Below the pieces are notes generated by a model. That model was not told the origin of the DNA and searched no databases. It saw only the letters and a program-made list of their open reading frames with translations. 64,000 nt of DNA from Montifringilla adamsi. Lineage: Eukaryota; Chordata; Aves; Passeriformes; Passeridae. Positions 1 to 14,090 of the stretch are shown piece by piece. The DNA is taken from contig JAGGNK010006448.1 in assembly GCA_017590115.1 (NCBI GenBank), positions 4,261,595 through 4,325,594 of the forward strand, written 5' to 3'. The first letter of the stretch is position 1. Each line of letters opens with the position of its first letter. The position numbers and the translations under genes were made by a program.

Positions 1-1689
1 TCTACTTTTTTTACTTAGTCTCATCCTAACTATTATTAAAACACTTAGATCTTTTTACTCATATAAACAATATAACCCATTTCCAAAGCAAGGGAAAGGT
101 TATTCCCTATAGATAATAAAATGTTTGTTGTAAAAAATGTAGTTGATAAACACCTTCTCTTGAATGAACTATTTGTGAATATATTTTTTAATTCAGCTAT
201 TACCAAATAACAAAATTCGTCAATTGCTTATGCTTCTTAACAAACACATTATTTACATATATTTATTGTTTCTTGATCAGTTCTAACTGTAAGAATTTGG
301 AGCCAACTCTCACTTAAGAGAATTGGACTCATAATTTAAGTAAATAACTTGCATTGCTGAAAGAACTACAAAGAAATAAAACAAATTATTTTTCGGTCTA
401 GCAGAGAAAAAAATCTGTTTGTATCACACACTCAGCTCTGCAATAAGCATTCCCTCTGATGCTAGAGAGAATTAACTTTGCACTCTAGTTACAGTTGTCT
501 GAAGTGGCTGCAGTGATATCAGTTGAAGACACCAGACCTTTTTGGTGAAGCACAAATTTAGATGAAGTGAAACTTAATCACAAGAGGAAGACAGACTCAC
601 ATCACAAGATTTCAGGATTTTCTCATTTTTCTCTTATGTTTGGAAGAAAACCCAAACTATTTTGTGGGTCAATGTGTAAGTTTTGTCAGTGTTGATGGAT
701 AGTAGCAGTAAACATGAGAACAAACTTTGCTGGGCATGGCTTCCTGATATTTTCTGAAATTTTACATTCAAATTAAACAGGAATAATTATTAATTTCAGT
801 GGAAACTATTCCAGGTTATGCCAGGGTTGTAACTTGATGCTCACCATTTGGTAAAGTTCTCAGACATTGTTTATTTTTCCAGTTTACACTTATTGCCAAA
901 TCAACATAAGTTATATTATTTGTATGCCCCTTTGGCCAGCTACCAAAACCATTTACATGATTACTATATTTGCCACAGTGACTTCTCTTCTGGGTCAGTT
1001 TTCACTTCCCTGCATTTACTGAACAATGCAAGAATAGTAGTTACCTTACTATCTATTTGCATATAGATTTATCTATTGATTTGCCAGAGGTAGCTGACAG
1101 GAGGCAATCTCACTGACAGGTTAATTGAATTAGTCCTCTGCAGCTCAACCACACAAACTTCTTGTTTAGTAGGTGTTGCTACTTTAGGCAGTTAGGGATT
1201 TTATTGGCTCTTCCCATACTTTGCAGATTTCTTACATACCTGTTGTTTATCCTTTATTGTGTGAATGAAGTTTTCAGTGTGTATCATCAAAGTATATTAG
1301 TATAATACAAAAGCATGATAACTACAAAAACCTAAACAAATGAAAAACAGACGTAACATTTACATTTACAGACTGGCTAGCAAAGCCTTAATAACTACCT
1401 GATTACAAGATATCCCTGTACAAATACTGTGCCAAATTTCAATATTTGCATCCTTTTCTAGGTTCTGTTCTCATTGAACGAAGTGTGTTTTCCTTGAAAA
1501 AGTCTTTATGGCTAATTGAATCAGTGCTTTCCAGTAAGTGATCAAGGGCTGACAAATTGCTTCTAAGGAAATTAATGGTTTACCTTCATAGGAAAAGAAA
1601 TCTTTTCCCTCTGCCTCTCATTATCTGTTATGATTAACCAGTCTCAATTTGTAAATGGGAAAAAGGTGAAGCATTTGAAGATATTAAGG
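1..1689. other. A/T-rich noncoding DNA, no gene recognised
   Basis: I see no coding region, RNA gene or recognisable repeat in this stretch. The longest open frame is 72 codons (848-1066, plus), shows no recognisable motif and is no longer than expected by chance in stop-rich A/T DNA. Confidence 0.6.
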
Positions 1690-1845
1690 TGCTACACCTG
1701 TGTCAGGGCCATACAGCACAGGTTGAGGATTGAACAGATTGAGAAATGCCCTACAGGAAGGGCTTGGGGGTGCTGGTGGCTTAGAGGTTGGACATGACCC
1801 AGCCATGCGCACTTATAGCCAAGAAAGACAAACGCTACACTGCAG
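1690..1845 (+). mobile_element. CR1 LINE ORF2 fragment (degraded)
   Basis: From 1758 the plus-strand reading KGLGVLVA, a stop, then RLDMTQPCALIAKK matches the conserved CR1 ORF2 segment just after the reverse transcriptase core (pattern KDLGVLVD-KLDMSQQCALAAQKA, recalled from the family). The in-frame stop replaces the usual D/E residues, and the match fades after about 1845, so this is a dead internal fragment without the CR1 3' end. The left limit is uncertain: 1690-1755 fits only loosely. CR1 is the dominant LINE of bird genomes, and its presence here is one of the marks of avian origin. Confidence 0.7.
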
Positions 1846-1849
1846 AAAT

Positions 1850-4800
1850 TAAGAGATAATGTGCTTTTTGGTGAAACCGCAGGCTCTCTTTCAGCCTTTA
1901 TCAAAATTAGATTGCTGTGTGGAGGTGGTGCATACTGGTGCATACCTATACAGAGTTAATCCCCACTGAATTTGGAGATGCTGTCAGGACCATTACAATA
2001 GGCTTGGTCACAGGCATTCCCATCTCCATCCTCATATTTTGAGAAACAGACCCAATCCCATGGCTTTCAGCATCTTTAATTAACACCTGTGGGGGTGACC
2101 CAAAGCTCAATGAGGCTGATGAAAACAATGCAATAACTTTACCCAGCTCTGTGTCAAACTTTTGAAGCTGGTATTTGTTCCTATTCATGGTTCCTTTTCA
2201 AGGTGGGAGACAGCTGTGATCATGTGTTTAAAGGCAGAGACAGATTTGAACTTACTAGAGATAGAATTCATTGGAAAGAACTAGAGGCAAAAACTAGAAA
2301 GTCCTGAATTCACTCCAAAAGTGAACAGCTCTCATAGTTTTTTAAATAGATTTTTAAAAGTGGTAGATATCTGTTTTGAAGGTAGATACATTTTTTTTGA
2401 AAAGGAATAAGCTATTTCTGTAGACAGAAATGCCCACAGGTGCATGATTTCAAATGGCTCAGAAGTAGTCAAAGGGCCTTCCAGCTTTGTAAAGGGGATA
2501 TGAATCCCACATCCTAAGGAATCCTAATCACCAGGATTTTGGCTCTTCTAAAGTAGAACTCACTAATCTCCTTGATAAAGTCGTTCTGCTTTATAAAATG
2601 AAAGAATTGTTTGCTGAACCAGAGGCTTCAGTGCTGGTCTTCCATAACCCACCTCAGTTCTGTAAATGCTGGATTGTAGAGTCAATTTCTCCCACATGCT
2701 TTGGCTCAGTTAACTTTTAGTTACTTTTTGAACAAAACAAACCCTCTTGCAACCAATGATCAAACTGATTCTTTGCAATATTTTCATAAATATTTTCATA
2801 TTGTTCTTACTGATCCAAGCAGTCAGAGAATAAAGTGTAATTTTTGGTTGCTTTGTGGAGGATTCTGAGCAAAGAAAGTCAAGTTTTTAATAAGCTCCTT
2901 TTACAAGAGCATTTATACCTAGTGAAACACTGCTAATAACATTTGGGCTTCAATCCTGCAAAGACTGGGCTATTTGCCAAGTCCTGAAGACATGAAACAG
3001 GGCTTGTACATAAGAAAGTCTGCCTGTTTTTTCCAATTATATCTGCAGCTCTAATGAAAGATAAGACTTCACATTACAAACTTTTCCTTGTTTAACTCTA
3101 GGCTTTTAAAGTAGTCTCCTTGGGTTTAATTACAGCATGTAAATTTGAGCACACATGCCGCTCTTTACAGGATCAGGGCCTCGGCACTCATCAGGGCAGG
3201 TCAGGTATTAAGAATTGCTGTCATTCCTTAGCACAGCTCTGAAAACGTGTTGATGTGTTCTCTTGTATTTTCACGTGCAGGTATACAATATCTTGTGAGA
3301 AAAGGAAGTATCCTGCTTAGATGGATTAATGGGGAGCAGGAAAATTAAGCCCCAGCTGACACAAGCAGAGCACAGGTGCCAGACTACCAGTCTGAGCCCC
3401 ACCCACAGTGGGTGGCTGCTGCTTTTTCAGACCCATCCTCTGCTCTTCCAGTTTTCCTTCAGAAGCACTGGCAGTCCTTAGACTCAGCCTTAAATGTAGG
3501 CTTTCAACAGCTGGCACTTCTCCAGCTTAGCACTCCTTTTCACACAACAACTTTTATTTTTAAGTATTGATGTGCAGAGTTAGCCTCTCTGGTGCCAGCT
3601 CGATTCCTACTCAATTCCTGCTATTGTATTTAAAGCTTTGATTATAGTCAAGGGCTATTGAGGGTTTCCGGTGAACCTGTAAAAATCCTCTTAATCAATC
3701 TGCTCTGGCTGTACATTGTTCACAGCTCTGATTAAATGCACTGCATGTGTACTGTTTGAGTATGTAGCTGCCAATCCATTTGTCTGCCTACAAAGTACAC
3801 ATGTAAGCATATTTTTACATACGTACGTGGGCATATGAAACACACAAAGCATATGAAGGCACATTTATGACCTCAAGGAGCATCACCTTACTGCAAAAGA
3901 AGTCAGAGTGTATCTTGTTCTGTTAAAACAGTGTCTGGTCATCAGAATTAACCTGATGGTTCCATTCTATTTCTGTTGAATAATTGTCTAATAATAGGAT
4001 TCATCCAAACCATTTGTCAATTGGCCCAGTTCCAGTGCTCCTAGCAGTCACTGTTCTGTGTTAGGACACATTTGAATTAGTTTGCAGACAGTCAATACTT
4101 ACTTTATATGATTTTAAATTGTGATAATTTCATTTTGGGCTCACTTGCAGATCTTGCAGTACAGATCAATATATTTGACCATTATTTCTCATCAAAGCAC
4201 TCTAATTCCTTTCTATCTTGGAGAGACTAAAATAAATAATTAGCAAAAGATAGTTCAGCTAGTATGATATATATACTATTTTGAGGTTAGGATTGTTCCA
4301 CATTGAAAAGTTCAGATGTTTTAGGCCAGGAAGAGCATGCAAAAATTGAAATCAGAACTTTCAGTTTCTCAGTTATTGCATCTCAGGCAAGTACATTTCT
4401 GCAAGTCTTCCTCTTATACTGTGGACTTTTCTTTCATAGAAAAATAAGGAGGACATAATATGTTTTATATTGGCACTTCTTAGAATAAAGGGACAGAATT
4501 CAAATGCCTGGAACTTACAGAACAATAATTTCAGCTGGATTTCTTGATTGTGGGTGTCTCTATTTTTGCCTCCATGTCTCCTTGTCTTAATACTCTGGGT
4601 GCAAAAGAAGCACAGACTGGTACCTGACAAGGGAGATTCACTGGTAAAAACTGCTATTGCTTTCAGCCATGAGAGGCTGATTGCAACAATACACTGATAA
4701 CACTAATAACATGTTATGAAGCTCTCTGAAAATCTGATTTGTGGTGTTTCTCACGATTGTTTCTAGACAGCAATTTAACAATCTGCAGAAAACATCCAGG

Positions 4801-7800
4801 TTCAAAATTGCCTTTTGGTAATCAACTGAATTTCTTCTAGAGAATAAATTTTAAAATGTTTTGCTGCTATAATTTTCATAGATCTAGAAAATATCATATT
4901 TATAGTTGATATTAAAAGAAAAATACTATATATATTCTTATCATATTTTTATTATGTTCAGTATATAAACCACATAAATTAAAATATATCCTGTTCATTT
5001 CACAAACAATGTGCTTTGGCCAATATAGTATAGTGAAGAATACTTTTAAAAGAGCTTATGGAACCTCTATTTGAGATTTCAAAGCTAGTTGTTCCCTTTC
5101 TAATAAAAGACACTGTGCACAAGGCAGATATTTACTGAGGGTTGATGGGTTGAAGATTTTAAGAGTTTTCTAGTTACTGACCCTTACTGATAACTGGACT
5201 TTGATGGATTTTCTCCTGAGAAACAAGTATAGGATTGGGACTTTACTCTTACAATGTAGGTGTACAACCCACAGGGTGTGTCTACAGAAAATCTGCACAT
5301 AAACCCAGCCATGTCAAGTGTCACATTTTGAGGGCATAGTTGTGCACATGGGTGGGAAACATCATTTTCTGCTGAAGAGTTTGCAGTTCATTAGTTGTAT
5401 GATCATTTTAGAGTAATACAAAGTATCTCAATTTCACATTAGGCCACTTTATTGAACCATTTTTTGGCATGATGTTAATAGCTTCCATTTTCTTAATAGC
5501 TTTTAGCAATCCAGTAAGCTCTTAACAGCAATATTTTGTCCTTCACTTTGCAGCCTTATGGTTTTTGCTGTCATCATGTAAAAACATAAAAGATTCTTGC
5601 TCTTTTGAATGCCTGTTTCTTCCCTGCAGCTTACAGATGGGTGTGCTCAGTACACCAGGGCAATCCACCACAATGGGGCCAGCACTGGTGCTCACAGTGC
5701 TGGGGAGAACTCAAAAATCTTGCACCACCTTCACACCACAGGTCCCTCTGTAGCCAGTGGCAGACAGTTCAGCTGTCTTGCTGGCCCATTTAAATAGTAT
5801 AACAAATCATATAATATAATTACAATCACATAAATAATTCCTTGAAAGAATTTACACCACTCTGCTGGCTAGGATCACGAGCCTGACTTTGACAATGGTG
5901 CAGATTCAGGGCTGTTAACGCTTTTAAACTTCCCTGGGATAACCACAGGAATATGACCCAGTTCCTCTTCACCACTGCTTTTAAATCAAGGCTAGCATGG
6001 TGAAAATTCCACCGATATTGTTAAGACAAGGTAGTTAGTCTGATAAAATATTATATCATTTCTGCCCTAAAATTTAGTGTAAACTCAACTATGAAATTAG
6101 ACATTTTCTGTCAAATAGCAATTTTGCTTCTTACTCTCACTCCTCTTTGAAGTCAGGGGTATGTCACCCTGCAGATGTTAGTGATACACCAGGGATAAAA
6201 TTTTCATCGATGTTTAAGAGGAGCCAGTCATGCCAAAAAAAAAAACCCCAGTTTTGTTCCATGATCGTTGGTATATATTCAAGTTCTGTATTTAACTGTA
6301 CTTTCATTAAACACCTGTTATCCATGCAGTAAAAGGCTTTTGCATCTTGACAAAGTAAGATTGTTTTTAATGTGCTGTTTGAAATTTAGTTGCATAATTT
6401 TTTTAAAACTATTACCAGAATTCATATTCTGAACTTCAAAAAAAAAATGGGATTTAACATATTAGAACTGAGAACTCAAAAATGTTGTGGCTGTCACTTT
6501 GGTTAATTATTTTTTGGGGGAAACTTTGTTACACAGGAATACTGGACTTAATTTGACAGGGAAGATCTTCTAATTACATTGTGTGTGAGCGTGTTTATTT
6601 TTTATTTTCCTGTTTTTAAAAGATCTTAAAGCAGAAGCAGGGTCTTAGGGACAGAACATTTGAGCACACATATGCTCAGGTGAATTTCCAATGTTTGAGG
6701 CATGTTGAGAATATTAAAGTTTTTCATACAGTTCTTGAAATTTCCTGCATAGGCATAGCATTTTGTCAGTAGAGCCTTGCAGTCTGTGTAGTCTCTGAGA
6801 TGTATTGGTTTAATTCACTGAATAAAAATAGTTTAAACAGCTTTCCTCTCTCCTAATTAGCAATTCAGATTCCAAATCTCAAGTATCTAGATTTAACTTG
6901 GAGTTTCCAGCTTAAATGTACATTTGGCTGTCATAAAATTTTCTCTTTACTTTTAGAAGAAAAGAAATCTATATATCCAGGATCACCTCTCTCATCCAGG
7001 ACACTCTATCTTTTTATTTACCTTTCAAGTAATCATGGAGTTAATATAGCTGTAGGATATGATCTTCACAGCATAATAATCTAGCTGCTGTTATTTTTAT
7101 TGCTAAAATTAATTGTTATTGTCCTCAGAATCAAAATGTGTCCTTTTGATTTTGCATTCAACTTTAGGATAACACTGGTTGATACTGGAATTCTTTGGGT
7201 TCCTGTAGCTGGGTTTCTGTAGTTGGAGAAGAGTACCCAGCAGAGCATAAATTTCTTTTAAAATGAAGACATTTTCCTTATTCTCCACAGTTTTTTTTCC
7301 TTTTCAATCAAAATATTTGTAGAGTGGAATTTCAGAAGTCTTCCAGTGGAGGTGCATGTTGCACTTATCTGACATTTCTACTTGGGCTAAAATAAAAGTG
7401 GTAATTTTAGAAAATTGTGGTTAGAAAGATCAATCTTACTTCTTTTGCAAAGGATAATTCCTTTGCAATGACTTTTCTGCTAGACATTTCAGAGCTTATT
7501 CAGTTGAACTTCTGCAGAGCATCAAAATCCAGTATGTAAAGTCAAAGGGCTGTGCTCATCACTGTCATTTTTGAAGACGGTTGTACCCTATGGCTTACAG
7601 CAACTTGCCACAGCTGTCGTTTTATCTCCTTAGAGCTCACGTGTTAGAGAAAAATGAAGTATTGTCACAAGAGCAATTCATGTGTCTATGCAGACTGAGC
7701 CAACAGCAAGGCTATTCTCTCTCACTTTGTGAAACTATGAGAGTCTGCAGAAGTGCCTGTTCACGCAAAGACTCCCTCTCCTCAGCTGCATCAGGAAGTT

Positions 7801-10800
7801 CAGAGACACAATTGCCACAGAACTGGATGAAGGAAACCAGGCTAAAACAGCACGTGAAAACACTGGACAATTTTAATATTTTAAGGGTTTCCTTTGAGAT
7901 ATTTTCAGTTGATGGAATATCTGTATCTACAATTGGGAGAAGTCACTTTGCAATCTTCACACGGCACACTCTGAACCCAGTCTGGCCATGAGACTGGACT
8001 ACACAAGTGCAGAGTGTATGATTTTCACAACCTGCTGTGGATTTTTTATTGTTTAAAATGTGTTTGAACTGTTCAAATAGTTAGAAAATTCTGTACTTTG
8101 AAGAAGTTGGCACTGGTGCCAACTATAATAATGCATAACCTCAGAGATATAGAGCCCTCTCTAATACCCTGAGTAAGTCCTGCCTGCCACATGCTATGCT
8201 TGCCCTTCTGAACAGCAATGTTTATATTCATGCTTTTGTTTCTCATTTGCAAAGTTTGTAATGCTGACTGCAAGTGTCTCGCACTTGAACCACAGCAAGA
8301 AGTTTCTATTGCAATGCTTGGCACATTGGGATTGTCTGCAAATTCTGTGCAAGAGTCTAGCAGTTTCCATTTTCAGCTCTCAGTTTCAAATACAATTAAA
8401 GAAAAAGTTTCTTTCTAAAATACACAGTATGGCATATTTACCTAAGAATGTGACATATCCCTGTATGCAGTCTTCAAAATAAGATGTCTTGCTAAAAAAT
8501 AAGGCACAGCTTAGCTTGCTGGTTTTCCTGAAGGAATCACTGTGTTGTGCAAGAGGTCACAATAGATGATTATAATAGTCCCTTGTGTAGTTAAAAATCT
8601 ATGACTTTAAAAATATACAAGTATAAATAATAGATACACATATGTATGTAAATAATTTGCAAAATCTTTTCCACTGAGGAAAGGAATGAGGCAATAATTA
8701 CACATGAGAGAGATACTTGTGGTGTTGTGAAACAGATCACTGAGGTGCCATAAGCCAGGTATGTGAGGGTTGTCTCCTGTGTTCTCAGCATGACAGGGTA
8801 ATAAATGACTATTGTAATCATAAAACAGACCAAATGGAGAGAACAAGTCAAAAAGTCTTCAAAATAGATAGTGCTTCTTAAGTAAGAAGTTAAAAGAGTT
8901 AAAAGACAAATTTTGTCTGAGGGAACCACAAAGATTTTTTTAAAGTTAACGACTGGACTATGGTGTCTGTTTTGGTTTTAGGCAGTTCTTTTAAGCAACC
9001 TGAAATGCTCATTCACAACACAGACAAAACCAGTTGTATTTGAATCTTACACTTGTGATCTCCACAATTTTAAATTAAATAGGTAGGAAGTATTTTTTTT
9101 GCAAATAATTGAATCTTTCTCTCTTTCTCTCCTTCTACCCATCTCTCATAGAAGTAGACAGAGTTTTGCCTAAAACTGATGACTTCTGAACGGCTAAATT
9201 TGGGTCAAGGTGAATGGTACCCTACCAGCATCTGCCCCTATGACTTAAACATTTTCAAAAAGCGTGTATAGCTCCCAGTGACTCACCAGGAGCAGCTAAT
9301 GCTTGCCCACAGAGCAACTTGTCCTTGATGCACCAAATACCTCTCATACTTGGTCTCAAAATAAACATCCTGGATTTTCTCACTTTGAGCCCCCCCAGAT
9401 TTTGCAGGACTGTAATTTTCAATTAATGCTCTGATGTTTTTTCTCATCTTCTAAGGGAAGTTCTCTCTGACTTTCAAGTTAACTTTTATTTTTTGCATGT
9501 ATATTCGCACTTATTGAATTCTCTGTGTGTCAAATTTATAGATTGGCCTTCTAAAATGGCTCACCATTTTCCAAGCCTCTCTTTCTTGGCCATTTGAATA
9601 GTCTGCTATTTGAGCTCATTTTTCTTTGTTTCATTTCAAGCTATTTTGCTTCATTAAAGGGGAAGGTTGGATTTTTCAAAAGCACCAGCACAGACCTTAA
9701 TTACCATTCCTATTTCAAATAATGTGTTAGATCAAAGATTGAGGTTCATCTTGTCTATCTTGCCTGTCCCCAAGTTACTCAGGAAGGTCTGTACTAATTG
9801 GACACACTCCTTTTATAGTCAATGAAGAAAGATATGAGCTTCTAGACAGTCTAAAGATAGGAAAAATGAATCATAAAACATTTAATGCTATCCGTCTTAA
9901 ACACCTATTTTAGGCTGGAAGGACATAGAAGTCTCTCTCCATTGGTTATAGAAGCAGCCTGGAAAACCATATAGGATAACACAAATAGGTTTTAAATGGC
10001 TAAACTTAGATGAGCTGAATCACACAAGATATTTGTGATTTATTTGGAGGAAAGAAAAAAACTCTGAACCAAAACCAGACATTTTCTCCTCAATATCTTT
10101 GTTTGCAGCCATTTCTCTTCTTAATCTAGCTCGTCAAATCCCAAGTCTTTGGACTTATTCTGTTACATTAAGAATGTATGCAGGTCAGCTCATCTCAGAC
10201 AGATTTAATGAAGAGAAGATTGCCTCTAGAACTTTCTAGAGGTTTCTTATACAGATTTTTTCTTACAATTTGGAAAGCAGACATCTGAAGAAATAAAGAA
10301 GGCAAACAATCCTCCAAATGGTGAAAAAAATGGCTGTATATTGTACTTGAGTTTAGAGGATAGAATTCTAAATTATGACTTGAAGTGTAAAAAGAGCTGG
10401 TTATTTTTTCTTCATGAAAGCCAGTGTCTAAGTACCTAGAAATCATTAGGTTTTAGGTTGGATAGGCTCATTAGAGACCCCACTAATTTCCTTATTAAAT
10501 GTGGTTTTTAATGCCTATCCTGAAACACACCGGTTAAAAATATTGCATTTAAGTTTCAGAGTTCTTCAGTTCAATGGAGCAAAACAGAGTGATTCATGGA
10601 GGGGAATGATAAGAAGAACTTCAACTGCAAGCTGTGAGTTCACCACGTGGGAGAGACCGAGAATGAAGATCCGTGTGCTGCTGACTGATTGCTCCATGTC
10701 TGCGAGTCACCAGCTGGCTCTACCCGGGACAAAGGCAAGCAACTATGTGGCAGAGATATTCCCCACAGGGAAAAAGAACTGTTGGGTCATCCATGCAAGG

Positions 10801-12545
10801 TACTTAGGAGAGAAATGAAACATCCAATGCAATTCTGGCTCCCCCAGTTTTAATAAAGAGGAATTCAGCCAGTTATAAGTGCAAGTAAGTCTGTTAGTGC
10901 AATCAGGAGAATAAAGAAAGGAAAAAAATATGGACAAAGACTAGGAACATGAAAGGGGAAAATATTGTTCTGGGTATATGAGGAGGGTGGTAAGGGAAAC
11001 TGTTTTCTAAAGAAAGTGTGCACTGAGAGTCTCTTAGACTGAAATTAGTTGGGAATTAGAGAAAGTTCACACATTAAAACAAGACACTGCCACATCCTTT
11101 CAGCACAAATACTGATGGGGAAAGCCTCAGTAGTTATAAAACAGAAACTTGATCCACTTATCAAAAGGCTCATATCAAAAGTATCTGTTCTGACCCAGGA
11201 GGTGTATTCCTCTCCTCTTTTTTTTATCTTTCTAAATGGATCTTACATATGTGTCACTGTTCACTCTCCAGGCATTTTAGGGATGGTTTCCATGCTTTTC
11301 TTATCCACCTTTTTTTTTTCTTTTTGAAGTCAAGCATTTTACATTTAGAATACTGATCCTGTTCAATTTGGGAAATAGATATATATCTGAATTATGAAAA
11401 TATTTTTGGAGTATTTTTAGTTCTACTTATTTTCCTTGTAATTCCTTTGCCTTGTAATTAGAGCTGTATTTTAATTAAAGAAAGCTTAACAGTTTTAAAT
11501 GTGAGTTTAAAGATGCCAAGAAACACTCTCCATCCCAGAGAAAAGGCTAAACCACAGCTTATGAAAAAGTCTGAAGAGTAGGGTGAAGAGAGAAAACTAT
11601 AGAAACCACTTTAGCCAGGAGCTACTAAAAATCTTTATCAAAGGAGTGCATCCTTGTAGTTGGAAATTACTACATCCTGTTCTAACAGAACAAATGTTAT
11701 TTTTCAAGAATTCACATGAGGTATCCAATAACATGTGCTACATGACTGCCACCTCTGATTTGAATCAGTGTAATTTTAGTGGTAATTAAACTGTGATAAA
11801 TTAATGTAACTTGAAGAACTGAATTAGCTCTCTAGAAAATAGCTAATTTGTCTGTATTGAAAGATTGTCATTGCATTTGCAATAATGGCTAACCCTCAAG
11901 GGGTGTTGAAGCTCTAGGGATAAACTCTACTTTTAGATCAGTGTACATTTCTCAGCAAAGTCTGTTCTCTCACCAAGACAAAAATGCTGCATCACTGTAT
12001 CTCTCTCTCTGACATAATTTTTAAAAAACGTGAATAATATCATATAGATGTATTAAATACACTTTGGCATACTACCAGCAGGCTGCTTGTTGGCCTTTCA
12101 CCTCATATTGATTTATTCCTCAGTCATTTTTCTTGGTGTTTTTTAGTTTTCCTTCATGTCTTTCAGTTAGGAGTAGGGAATCTCTGCCATTCCTGCTGAA
12201 AAGCACACTAATTGTACTCAACAGTAAGGAATATATCACATGAGATACTTCTTTCCCTTTCAGGACTTTGTTGGTTCAGTATTCTCCCATGGAATAGAAA
12301 CTTTTGTCTGTTCCCCAGACACATATACTCCTTAGTTCCTTCTTCTTCTGATAGATGAGTTCCTAGGAGGATATCTTTAACCTAAAGAAACACAAAAATA
12401 CATTCCCCAGATGTAAAACATGCCAGAAACCTTCTCAAATGGATAGCAAAGATTTTCCAGTCTAATCACCTCAAAGGATTCAGCATAAAAAGAAGCATCT
12501 CACCATATTATCTAAATAGCTTAATTTGTTTATCAGGATTTGTAC
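1850..12545. other. Unique A/T-rich DNA, no gene recognised
   Basis: This is about 10.7 kb without a recognisable gene or a clear interspersed repeat. The longest open frame (7581-7991, plus, 136 codons) has no recognisable domain. Around 5605-5797 three overlapping plus-strand frames are open together after a pyrimidine-rich stretch ending in ctgcag, which resembles a splice acceptor but is not supported by anything else. A pyrimidine-rich run lies at about 9113-9151. At 10830-10860 a short stretch faintly resembles CR1 coding sequence, but too weakly to call. Confidence 0.55.
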
Positions 12546-12720
12546 CTAGATGGGTCTCTGGAGAGGACAGGCTCCTGGTGCGTGAGAGCGGTGGTGATGG
12601 GAGGTGCCCTCTCTCCAGGGCTGATGGGCAGCCTCACGGGGTGGTGATGTGTCCCACCCACGCCAGGGTGATGGAGGTTCTCCCATTTTCTGTGGGGTGT
12701 TACAGTGTCCACTGTCATGG
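12546..12720. repeat. GC-rich tract with degenerate GGTGATGG-type repeats
   Basis: This tract stands out from the A/T-rich surroundings by its G/C content and by repeated variants of ggtgatgg (for example near 12590, 12620, 12642 and 12668), spaced roughly 20-30 bases apart. It looks like a degraded minisatellite or a piece of an LTR. Open frames on both strands (12533-12718 minus, 12578-12763 plus) follow from the base composition and show no known domain. I cannot name the family. Confidence 0.4.
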
Positions 12721-13025
12721 GCTATGCCTGAGGGATTTGAACCTATTTCGTGCCTGTTCATAGACCCAGATATTTTGCAGGAAAGAATTCAAAGTTATCT
12801 TTACTGTTAAACAAACAGTATCTCTAGTTTCCTTCTTACAGTAGTAAGCTTTATAAAACAGATAAAGATAACAAAAATAATCACAAAAACCTCCCCCACA
12901 GTCAGCCTACAGAAGTCCTTTGAAAAGGTACATTAGTTGTCTGCCTTTCTGATATGATCCCAAATTCATTTTTTAACTGCCAGTGTGTACCTATCAAAGG
13001 GGATTTTTAACCATCATCATCATCA

Positions 13026-13150
13026 CAGGGTCATAGAGTTGTCATAAAACAGTTTGGGCTGGAAGGGACCATAAAGATCATCGAGTTCCAGTCCCCCTGA
13101 CGTGGGTGGGGACACCTTCCACTGGATCACGTCGCAGCTCTTGTCCCCCA
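13026..13150 (-). mobile_element. CR1 LINE 3' end fragment
   Basis: Read on the plus strand, the copy begins with a diverged tcatagagt tail motif and then gtttgggctggaagggacc, followed by the agatcatcgagttcca and gacaccttccactgga blocks. These are the reverse complement of the avian CR1 3' untranslated end. The fragment is about 125 bp, 5'-truncated as most CR1 copies are, and somewhat diverged (tcatagagttgtcataaaac in place of tandem tcatagaa units). Confidence 0.85.
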
Positions 13151-13639
13151 GTGACATTACACTTTGGACAATTATGAGATCAAACCAATGTTTAATTCAC
13201 TGACCCGTGAAAATCCTGCATCCCAAACATGTCTGCTTATGTTTCTAACTGCTATTTATCCACCATTTTATTCTACAAAAACTGTTTCTTGTCTCACAAA
13301 AATGGTCATGCTAGAAAGGTTTTACTGTACCTCTGAAGGACGCATTATGTGTTACCTATCATGGGCAAAAATAAAACCAGAAGAGAGGTGTTAAACTTTA
13401 AATATGGTGTTATGTGACTCTCACAAATCTAAAGAGTACAAAGAGATTCAAATTGCAGTCCACTTTTATTTGAACTGTAGATATTCAAACCTGAGGTGAT
13501 TTAATTTTTTCAAGCTTTCATAGTTGAGATTGTTTGACAATCCCAAATGGATTAGGGTTTATAGAACTTGACAAATTTGGGCAAATAAATTTCTGAAGGC
13601 CTTCATTTAATAGAAAGGAGGAACACTGAAAGGCGACAG

Positions 13640-14090
13640 AGTGAATTACTCCACCTTGCTGGTCGTGCTTTCTTTTCAAATTGCTAAAGGTCTAAAAGCC
13701 TGTATCATTTTACAAAACTGTGCCAAACAAACCGATTTAATAACAGTGTATGAGCACTTAGCAAATGCCCTTCTGAGACAGTGATTCCGAGTGGCTATTT
13801 CTAGATTCATACTGGTATAATCAGAGTGCAGCAGAATCTATGAACAAGCCCTAGGGGGTTTGTTGAGCTGATGCTACAGCTGATATCTCAGGCCATTTTT
13901 TAATTAAGCCTGCTAATTATGCAGAGTAATGATCTCTCCTTCCCATCCTTTTTTTCGTAATGCAAACTACACGAGTCCAGTCTGAGACCATTGTTTCATG
14001 ACCTATCATAGATTGTGTCTCAGAGCCTGCTAAGTGCATAGAAATCATTACTTTCAAATTAGTGTTATAATAATTACATTATCATTTCTT
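13640..14090. promoter_or_regulatory. Possible conserved noncoding element
   Basis: This block has balanced composition and no repeat signature. It holds homeodomain-type cores (gctaattatg near 13913, tttaattaag near 13901) and a cattgttt motif near 13990. Vertebrate developmental enhancers commonly look like this, but conservation cannot be judged from one sequence. It is a weak call based on sequence texture. Confidence 0.25.

Noticed and set aside
7581..7991. 136-codon plus-strand open frame as a gene
   Set aside because: There is no recognisable domain, no promoter or splice support, and a frame of this size is expected by chance in 64 kb.
10800..10870. Possible CR1 coding fragment (gcaattctggctccccc)
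   Set aside because: Only one short block resembles CR1; flanking sequence does not align in any frame.
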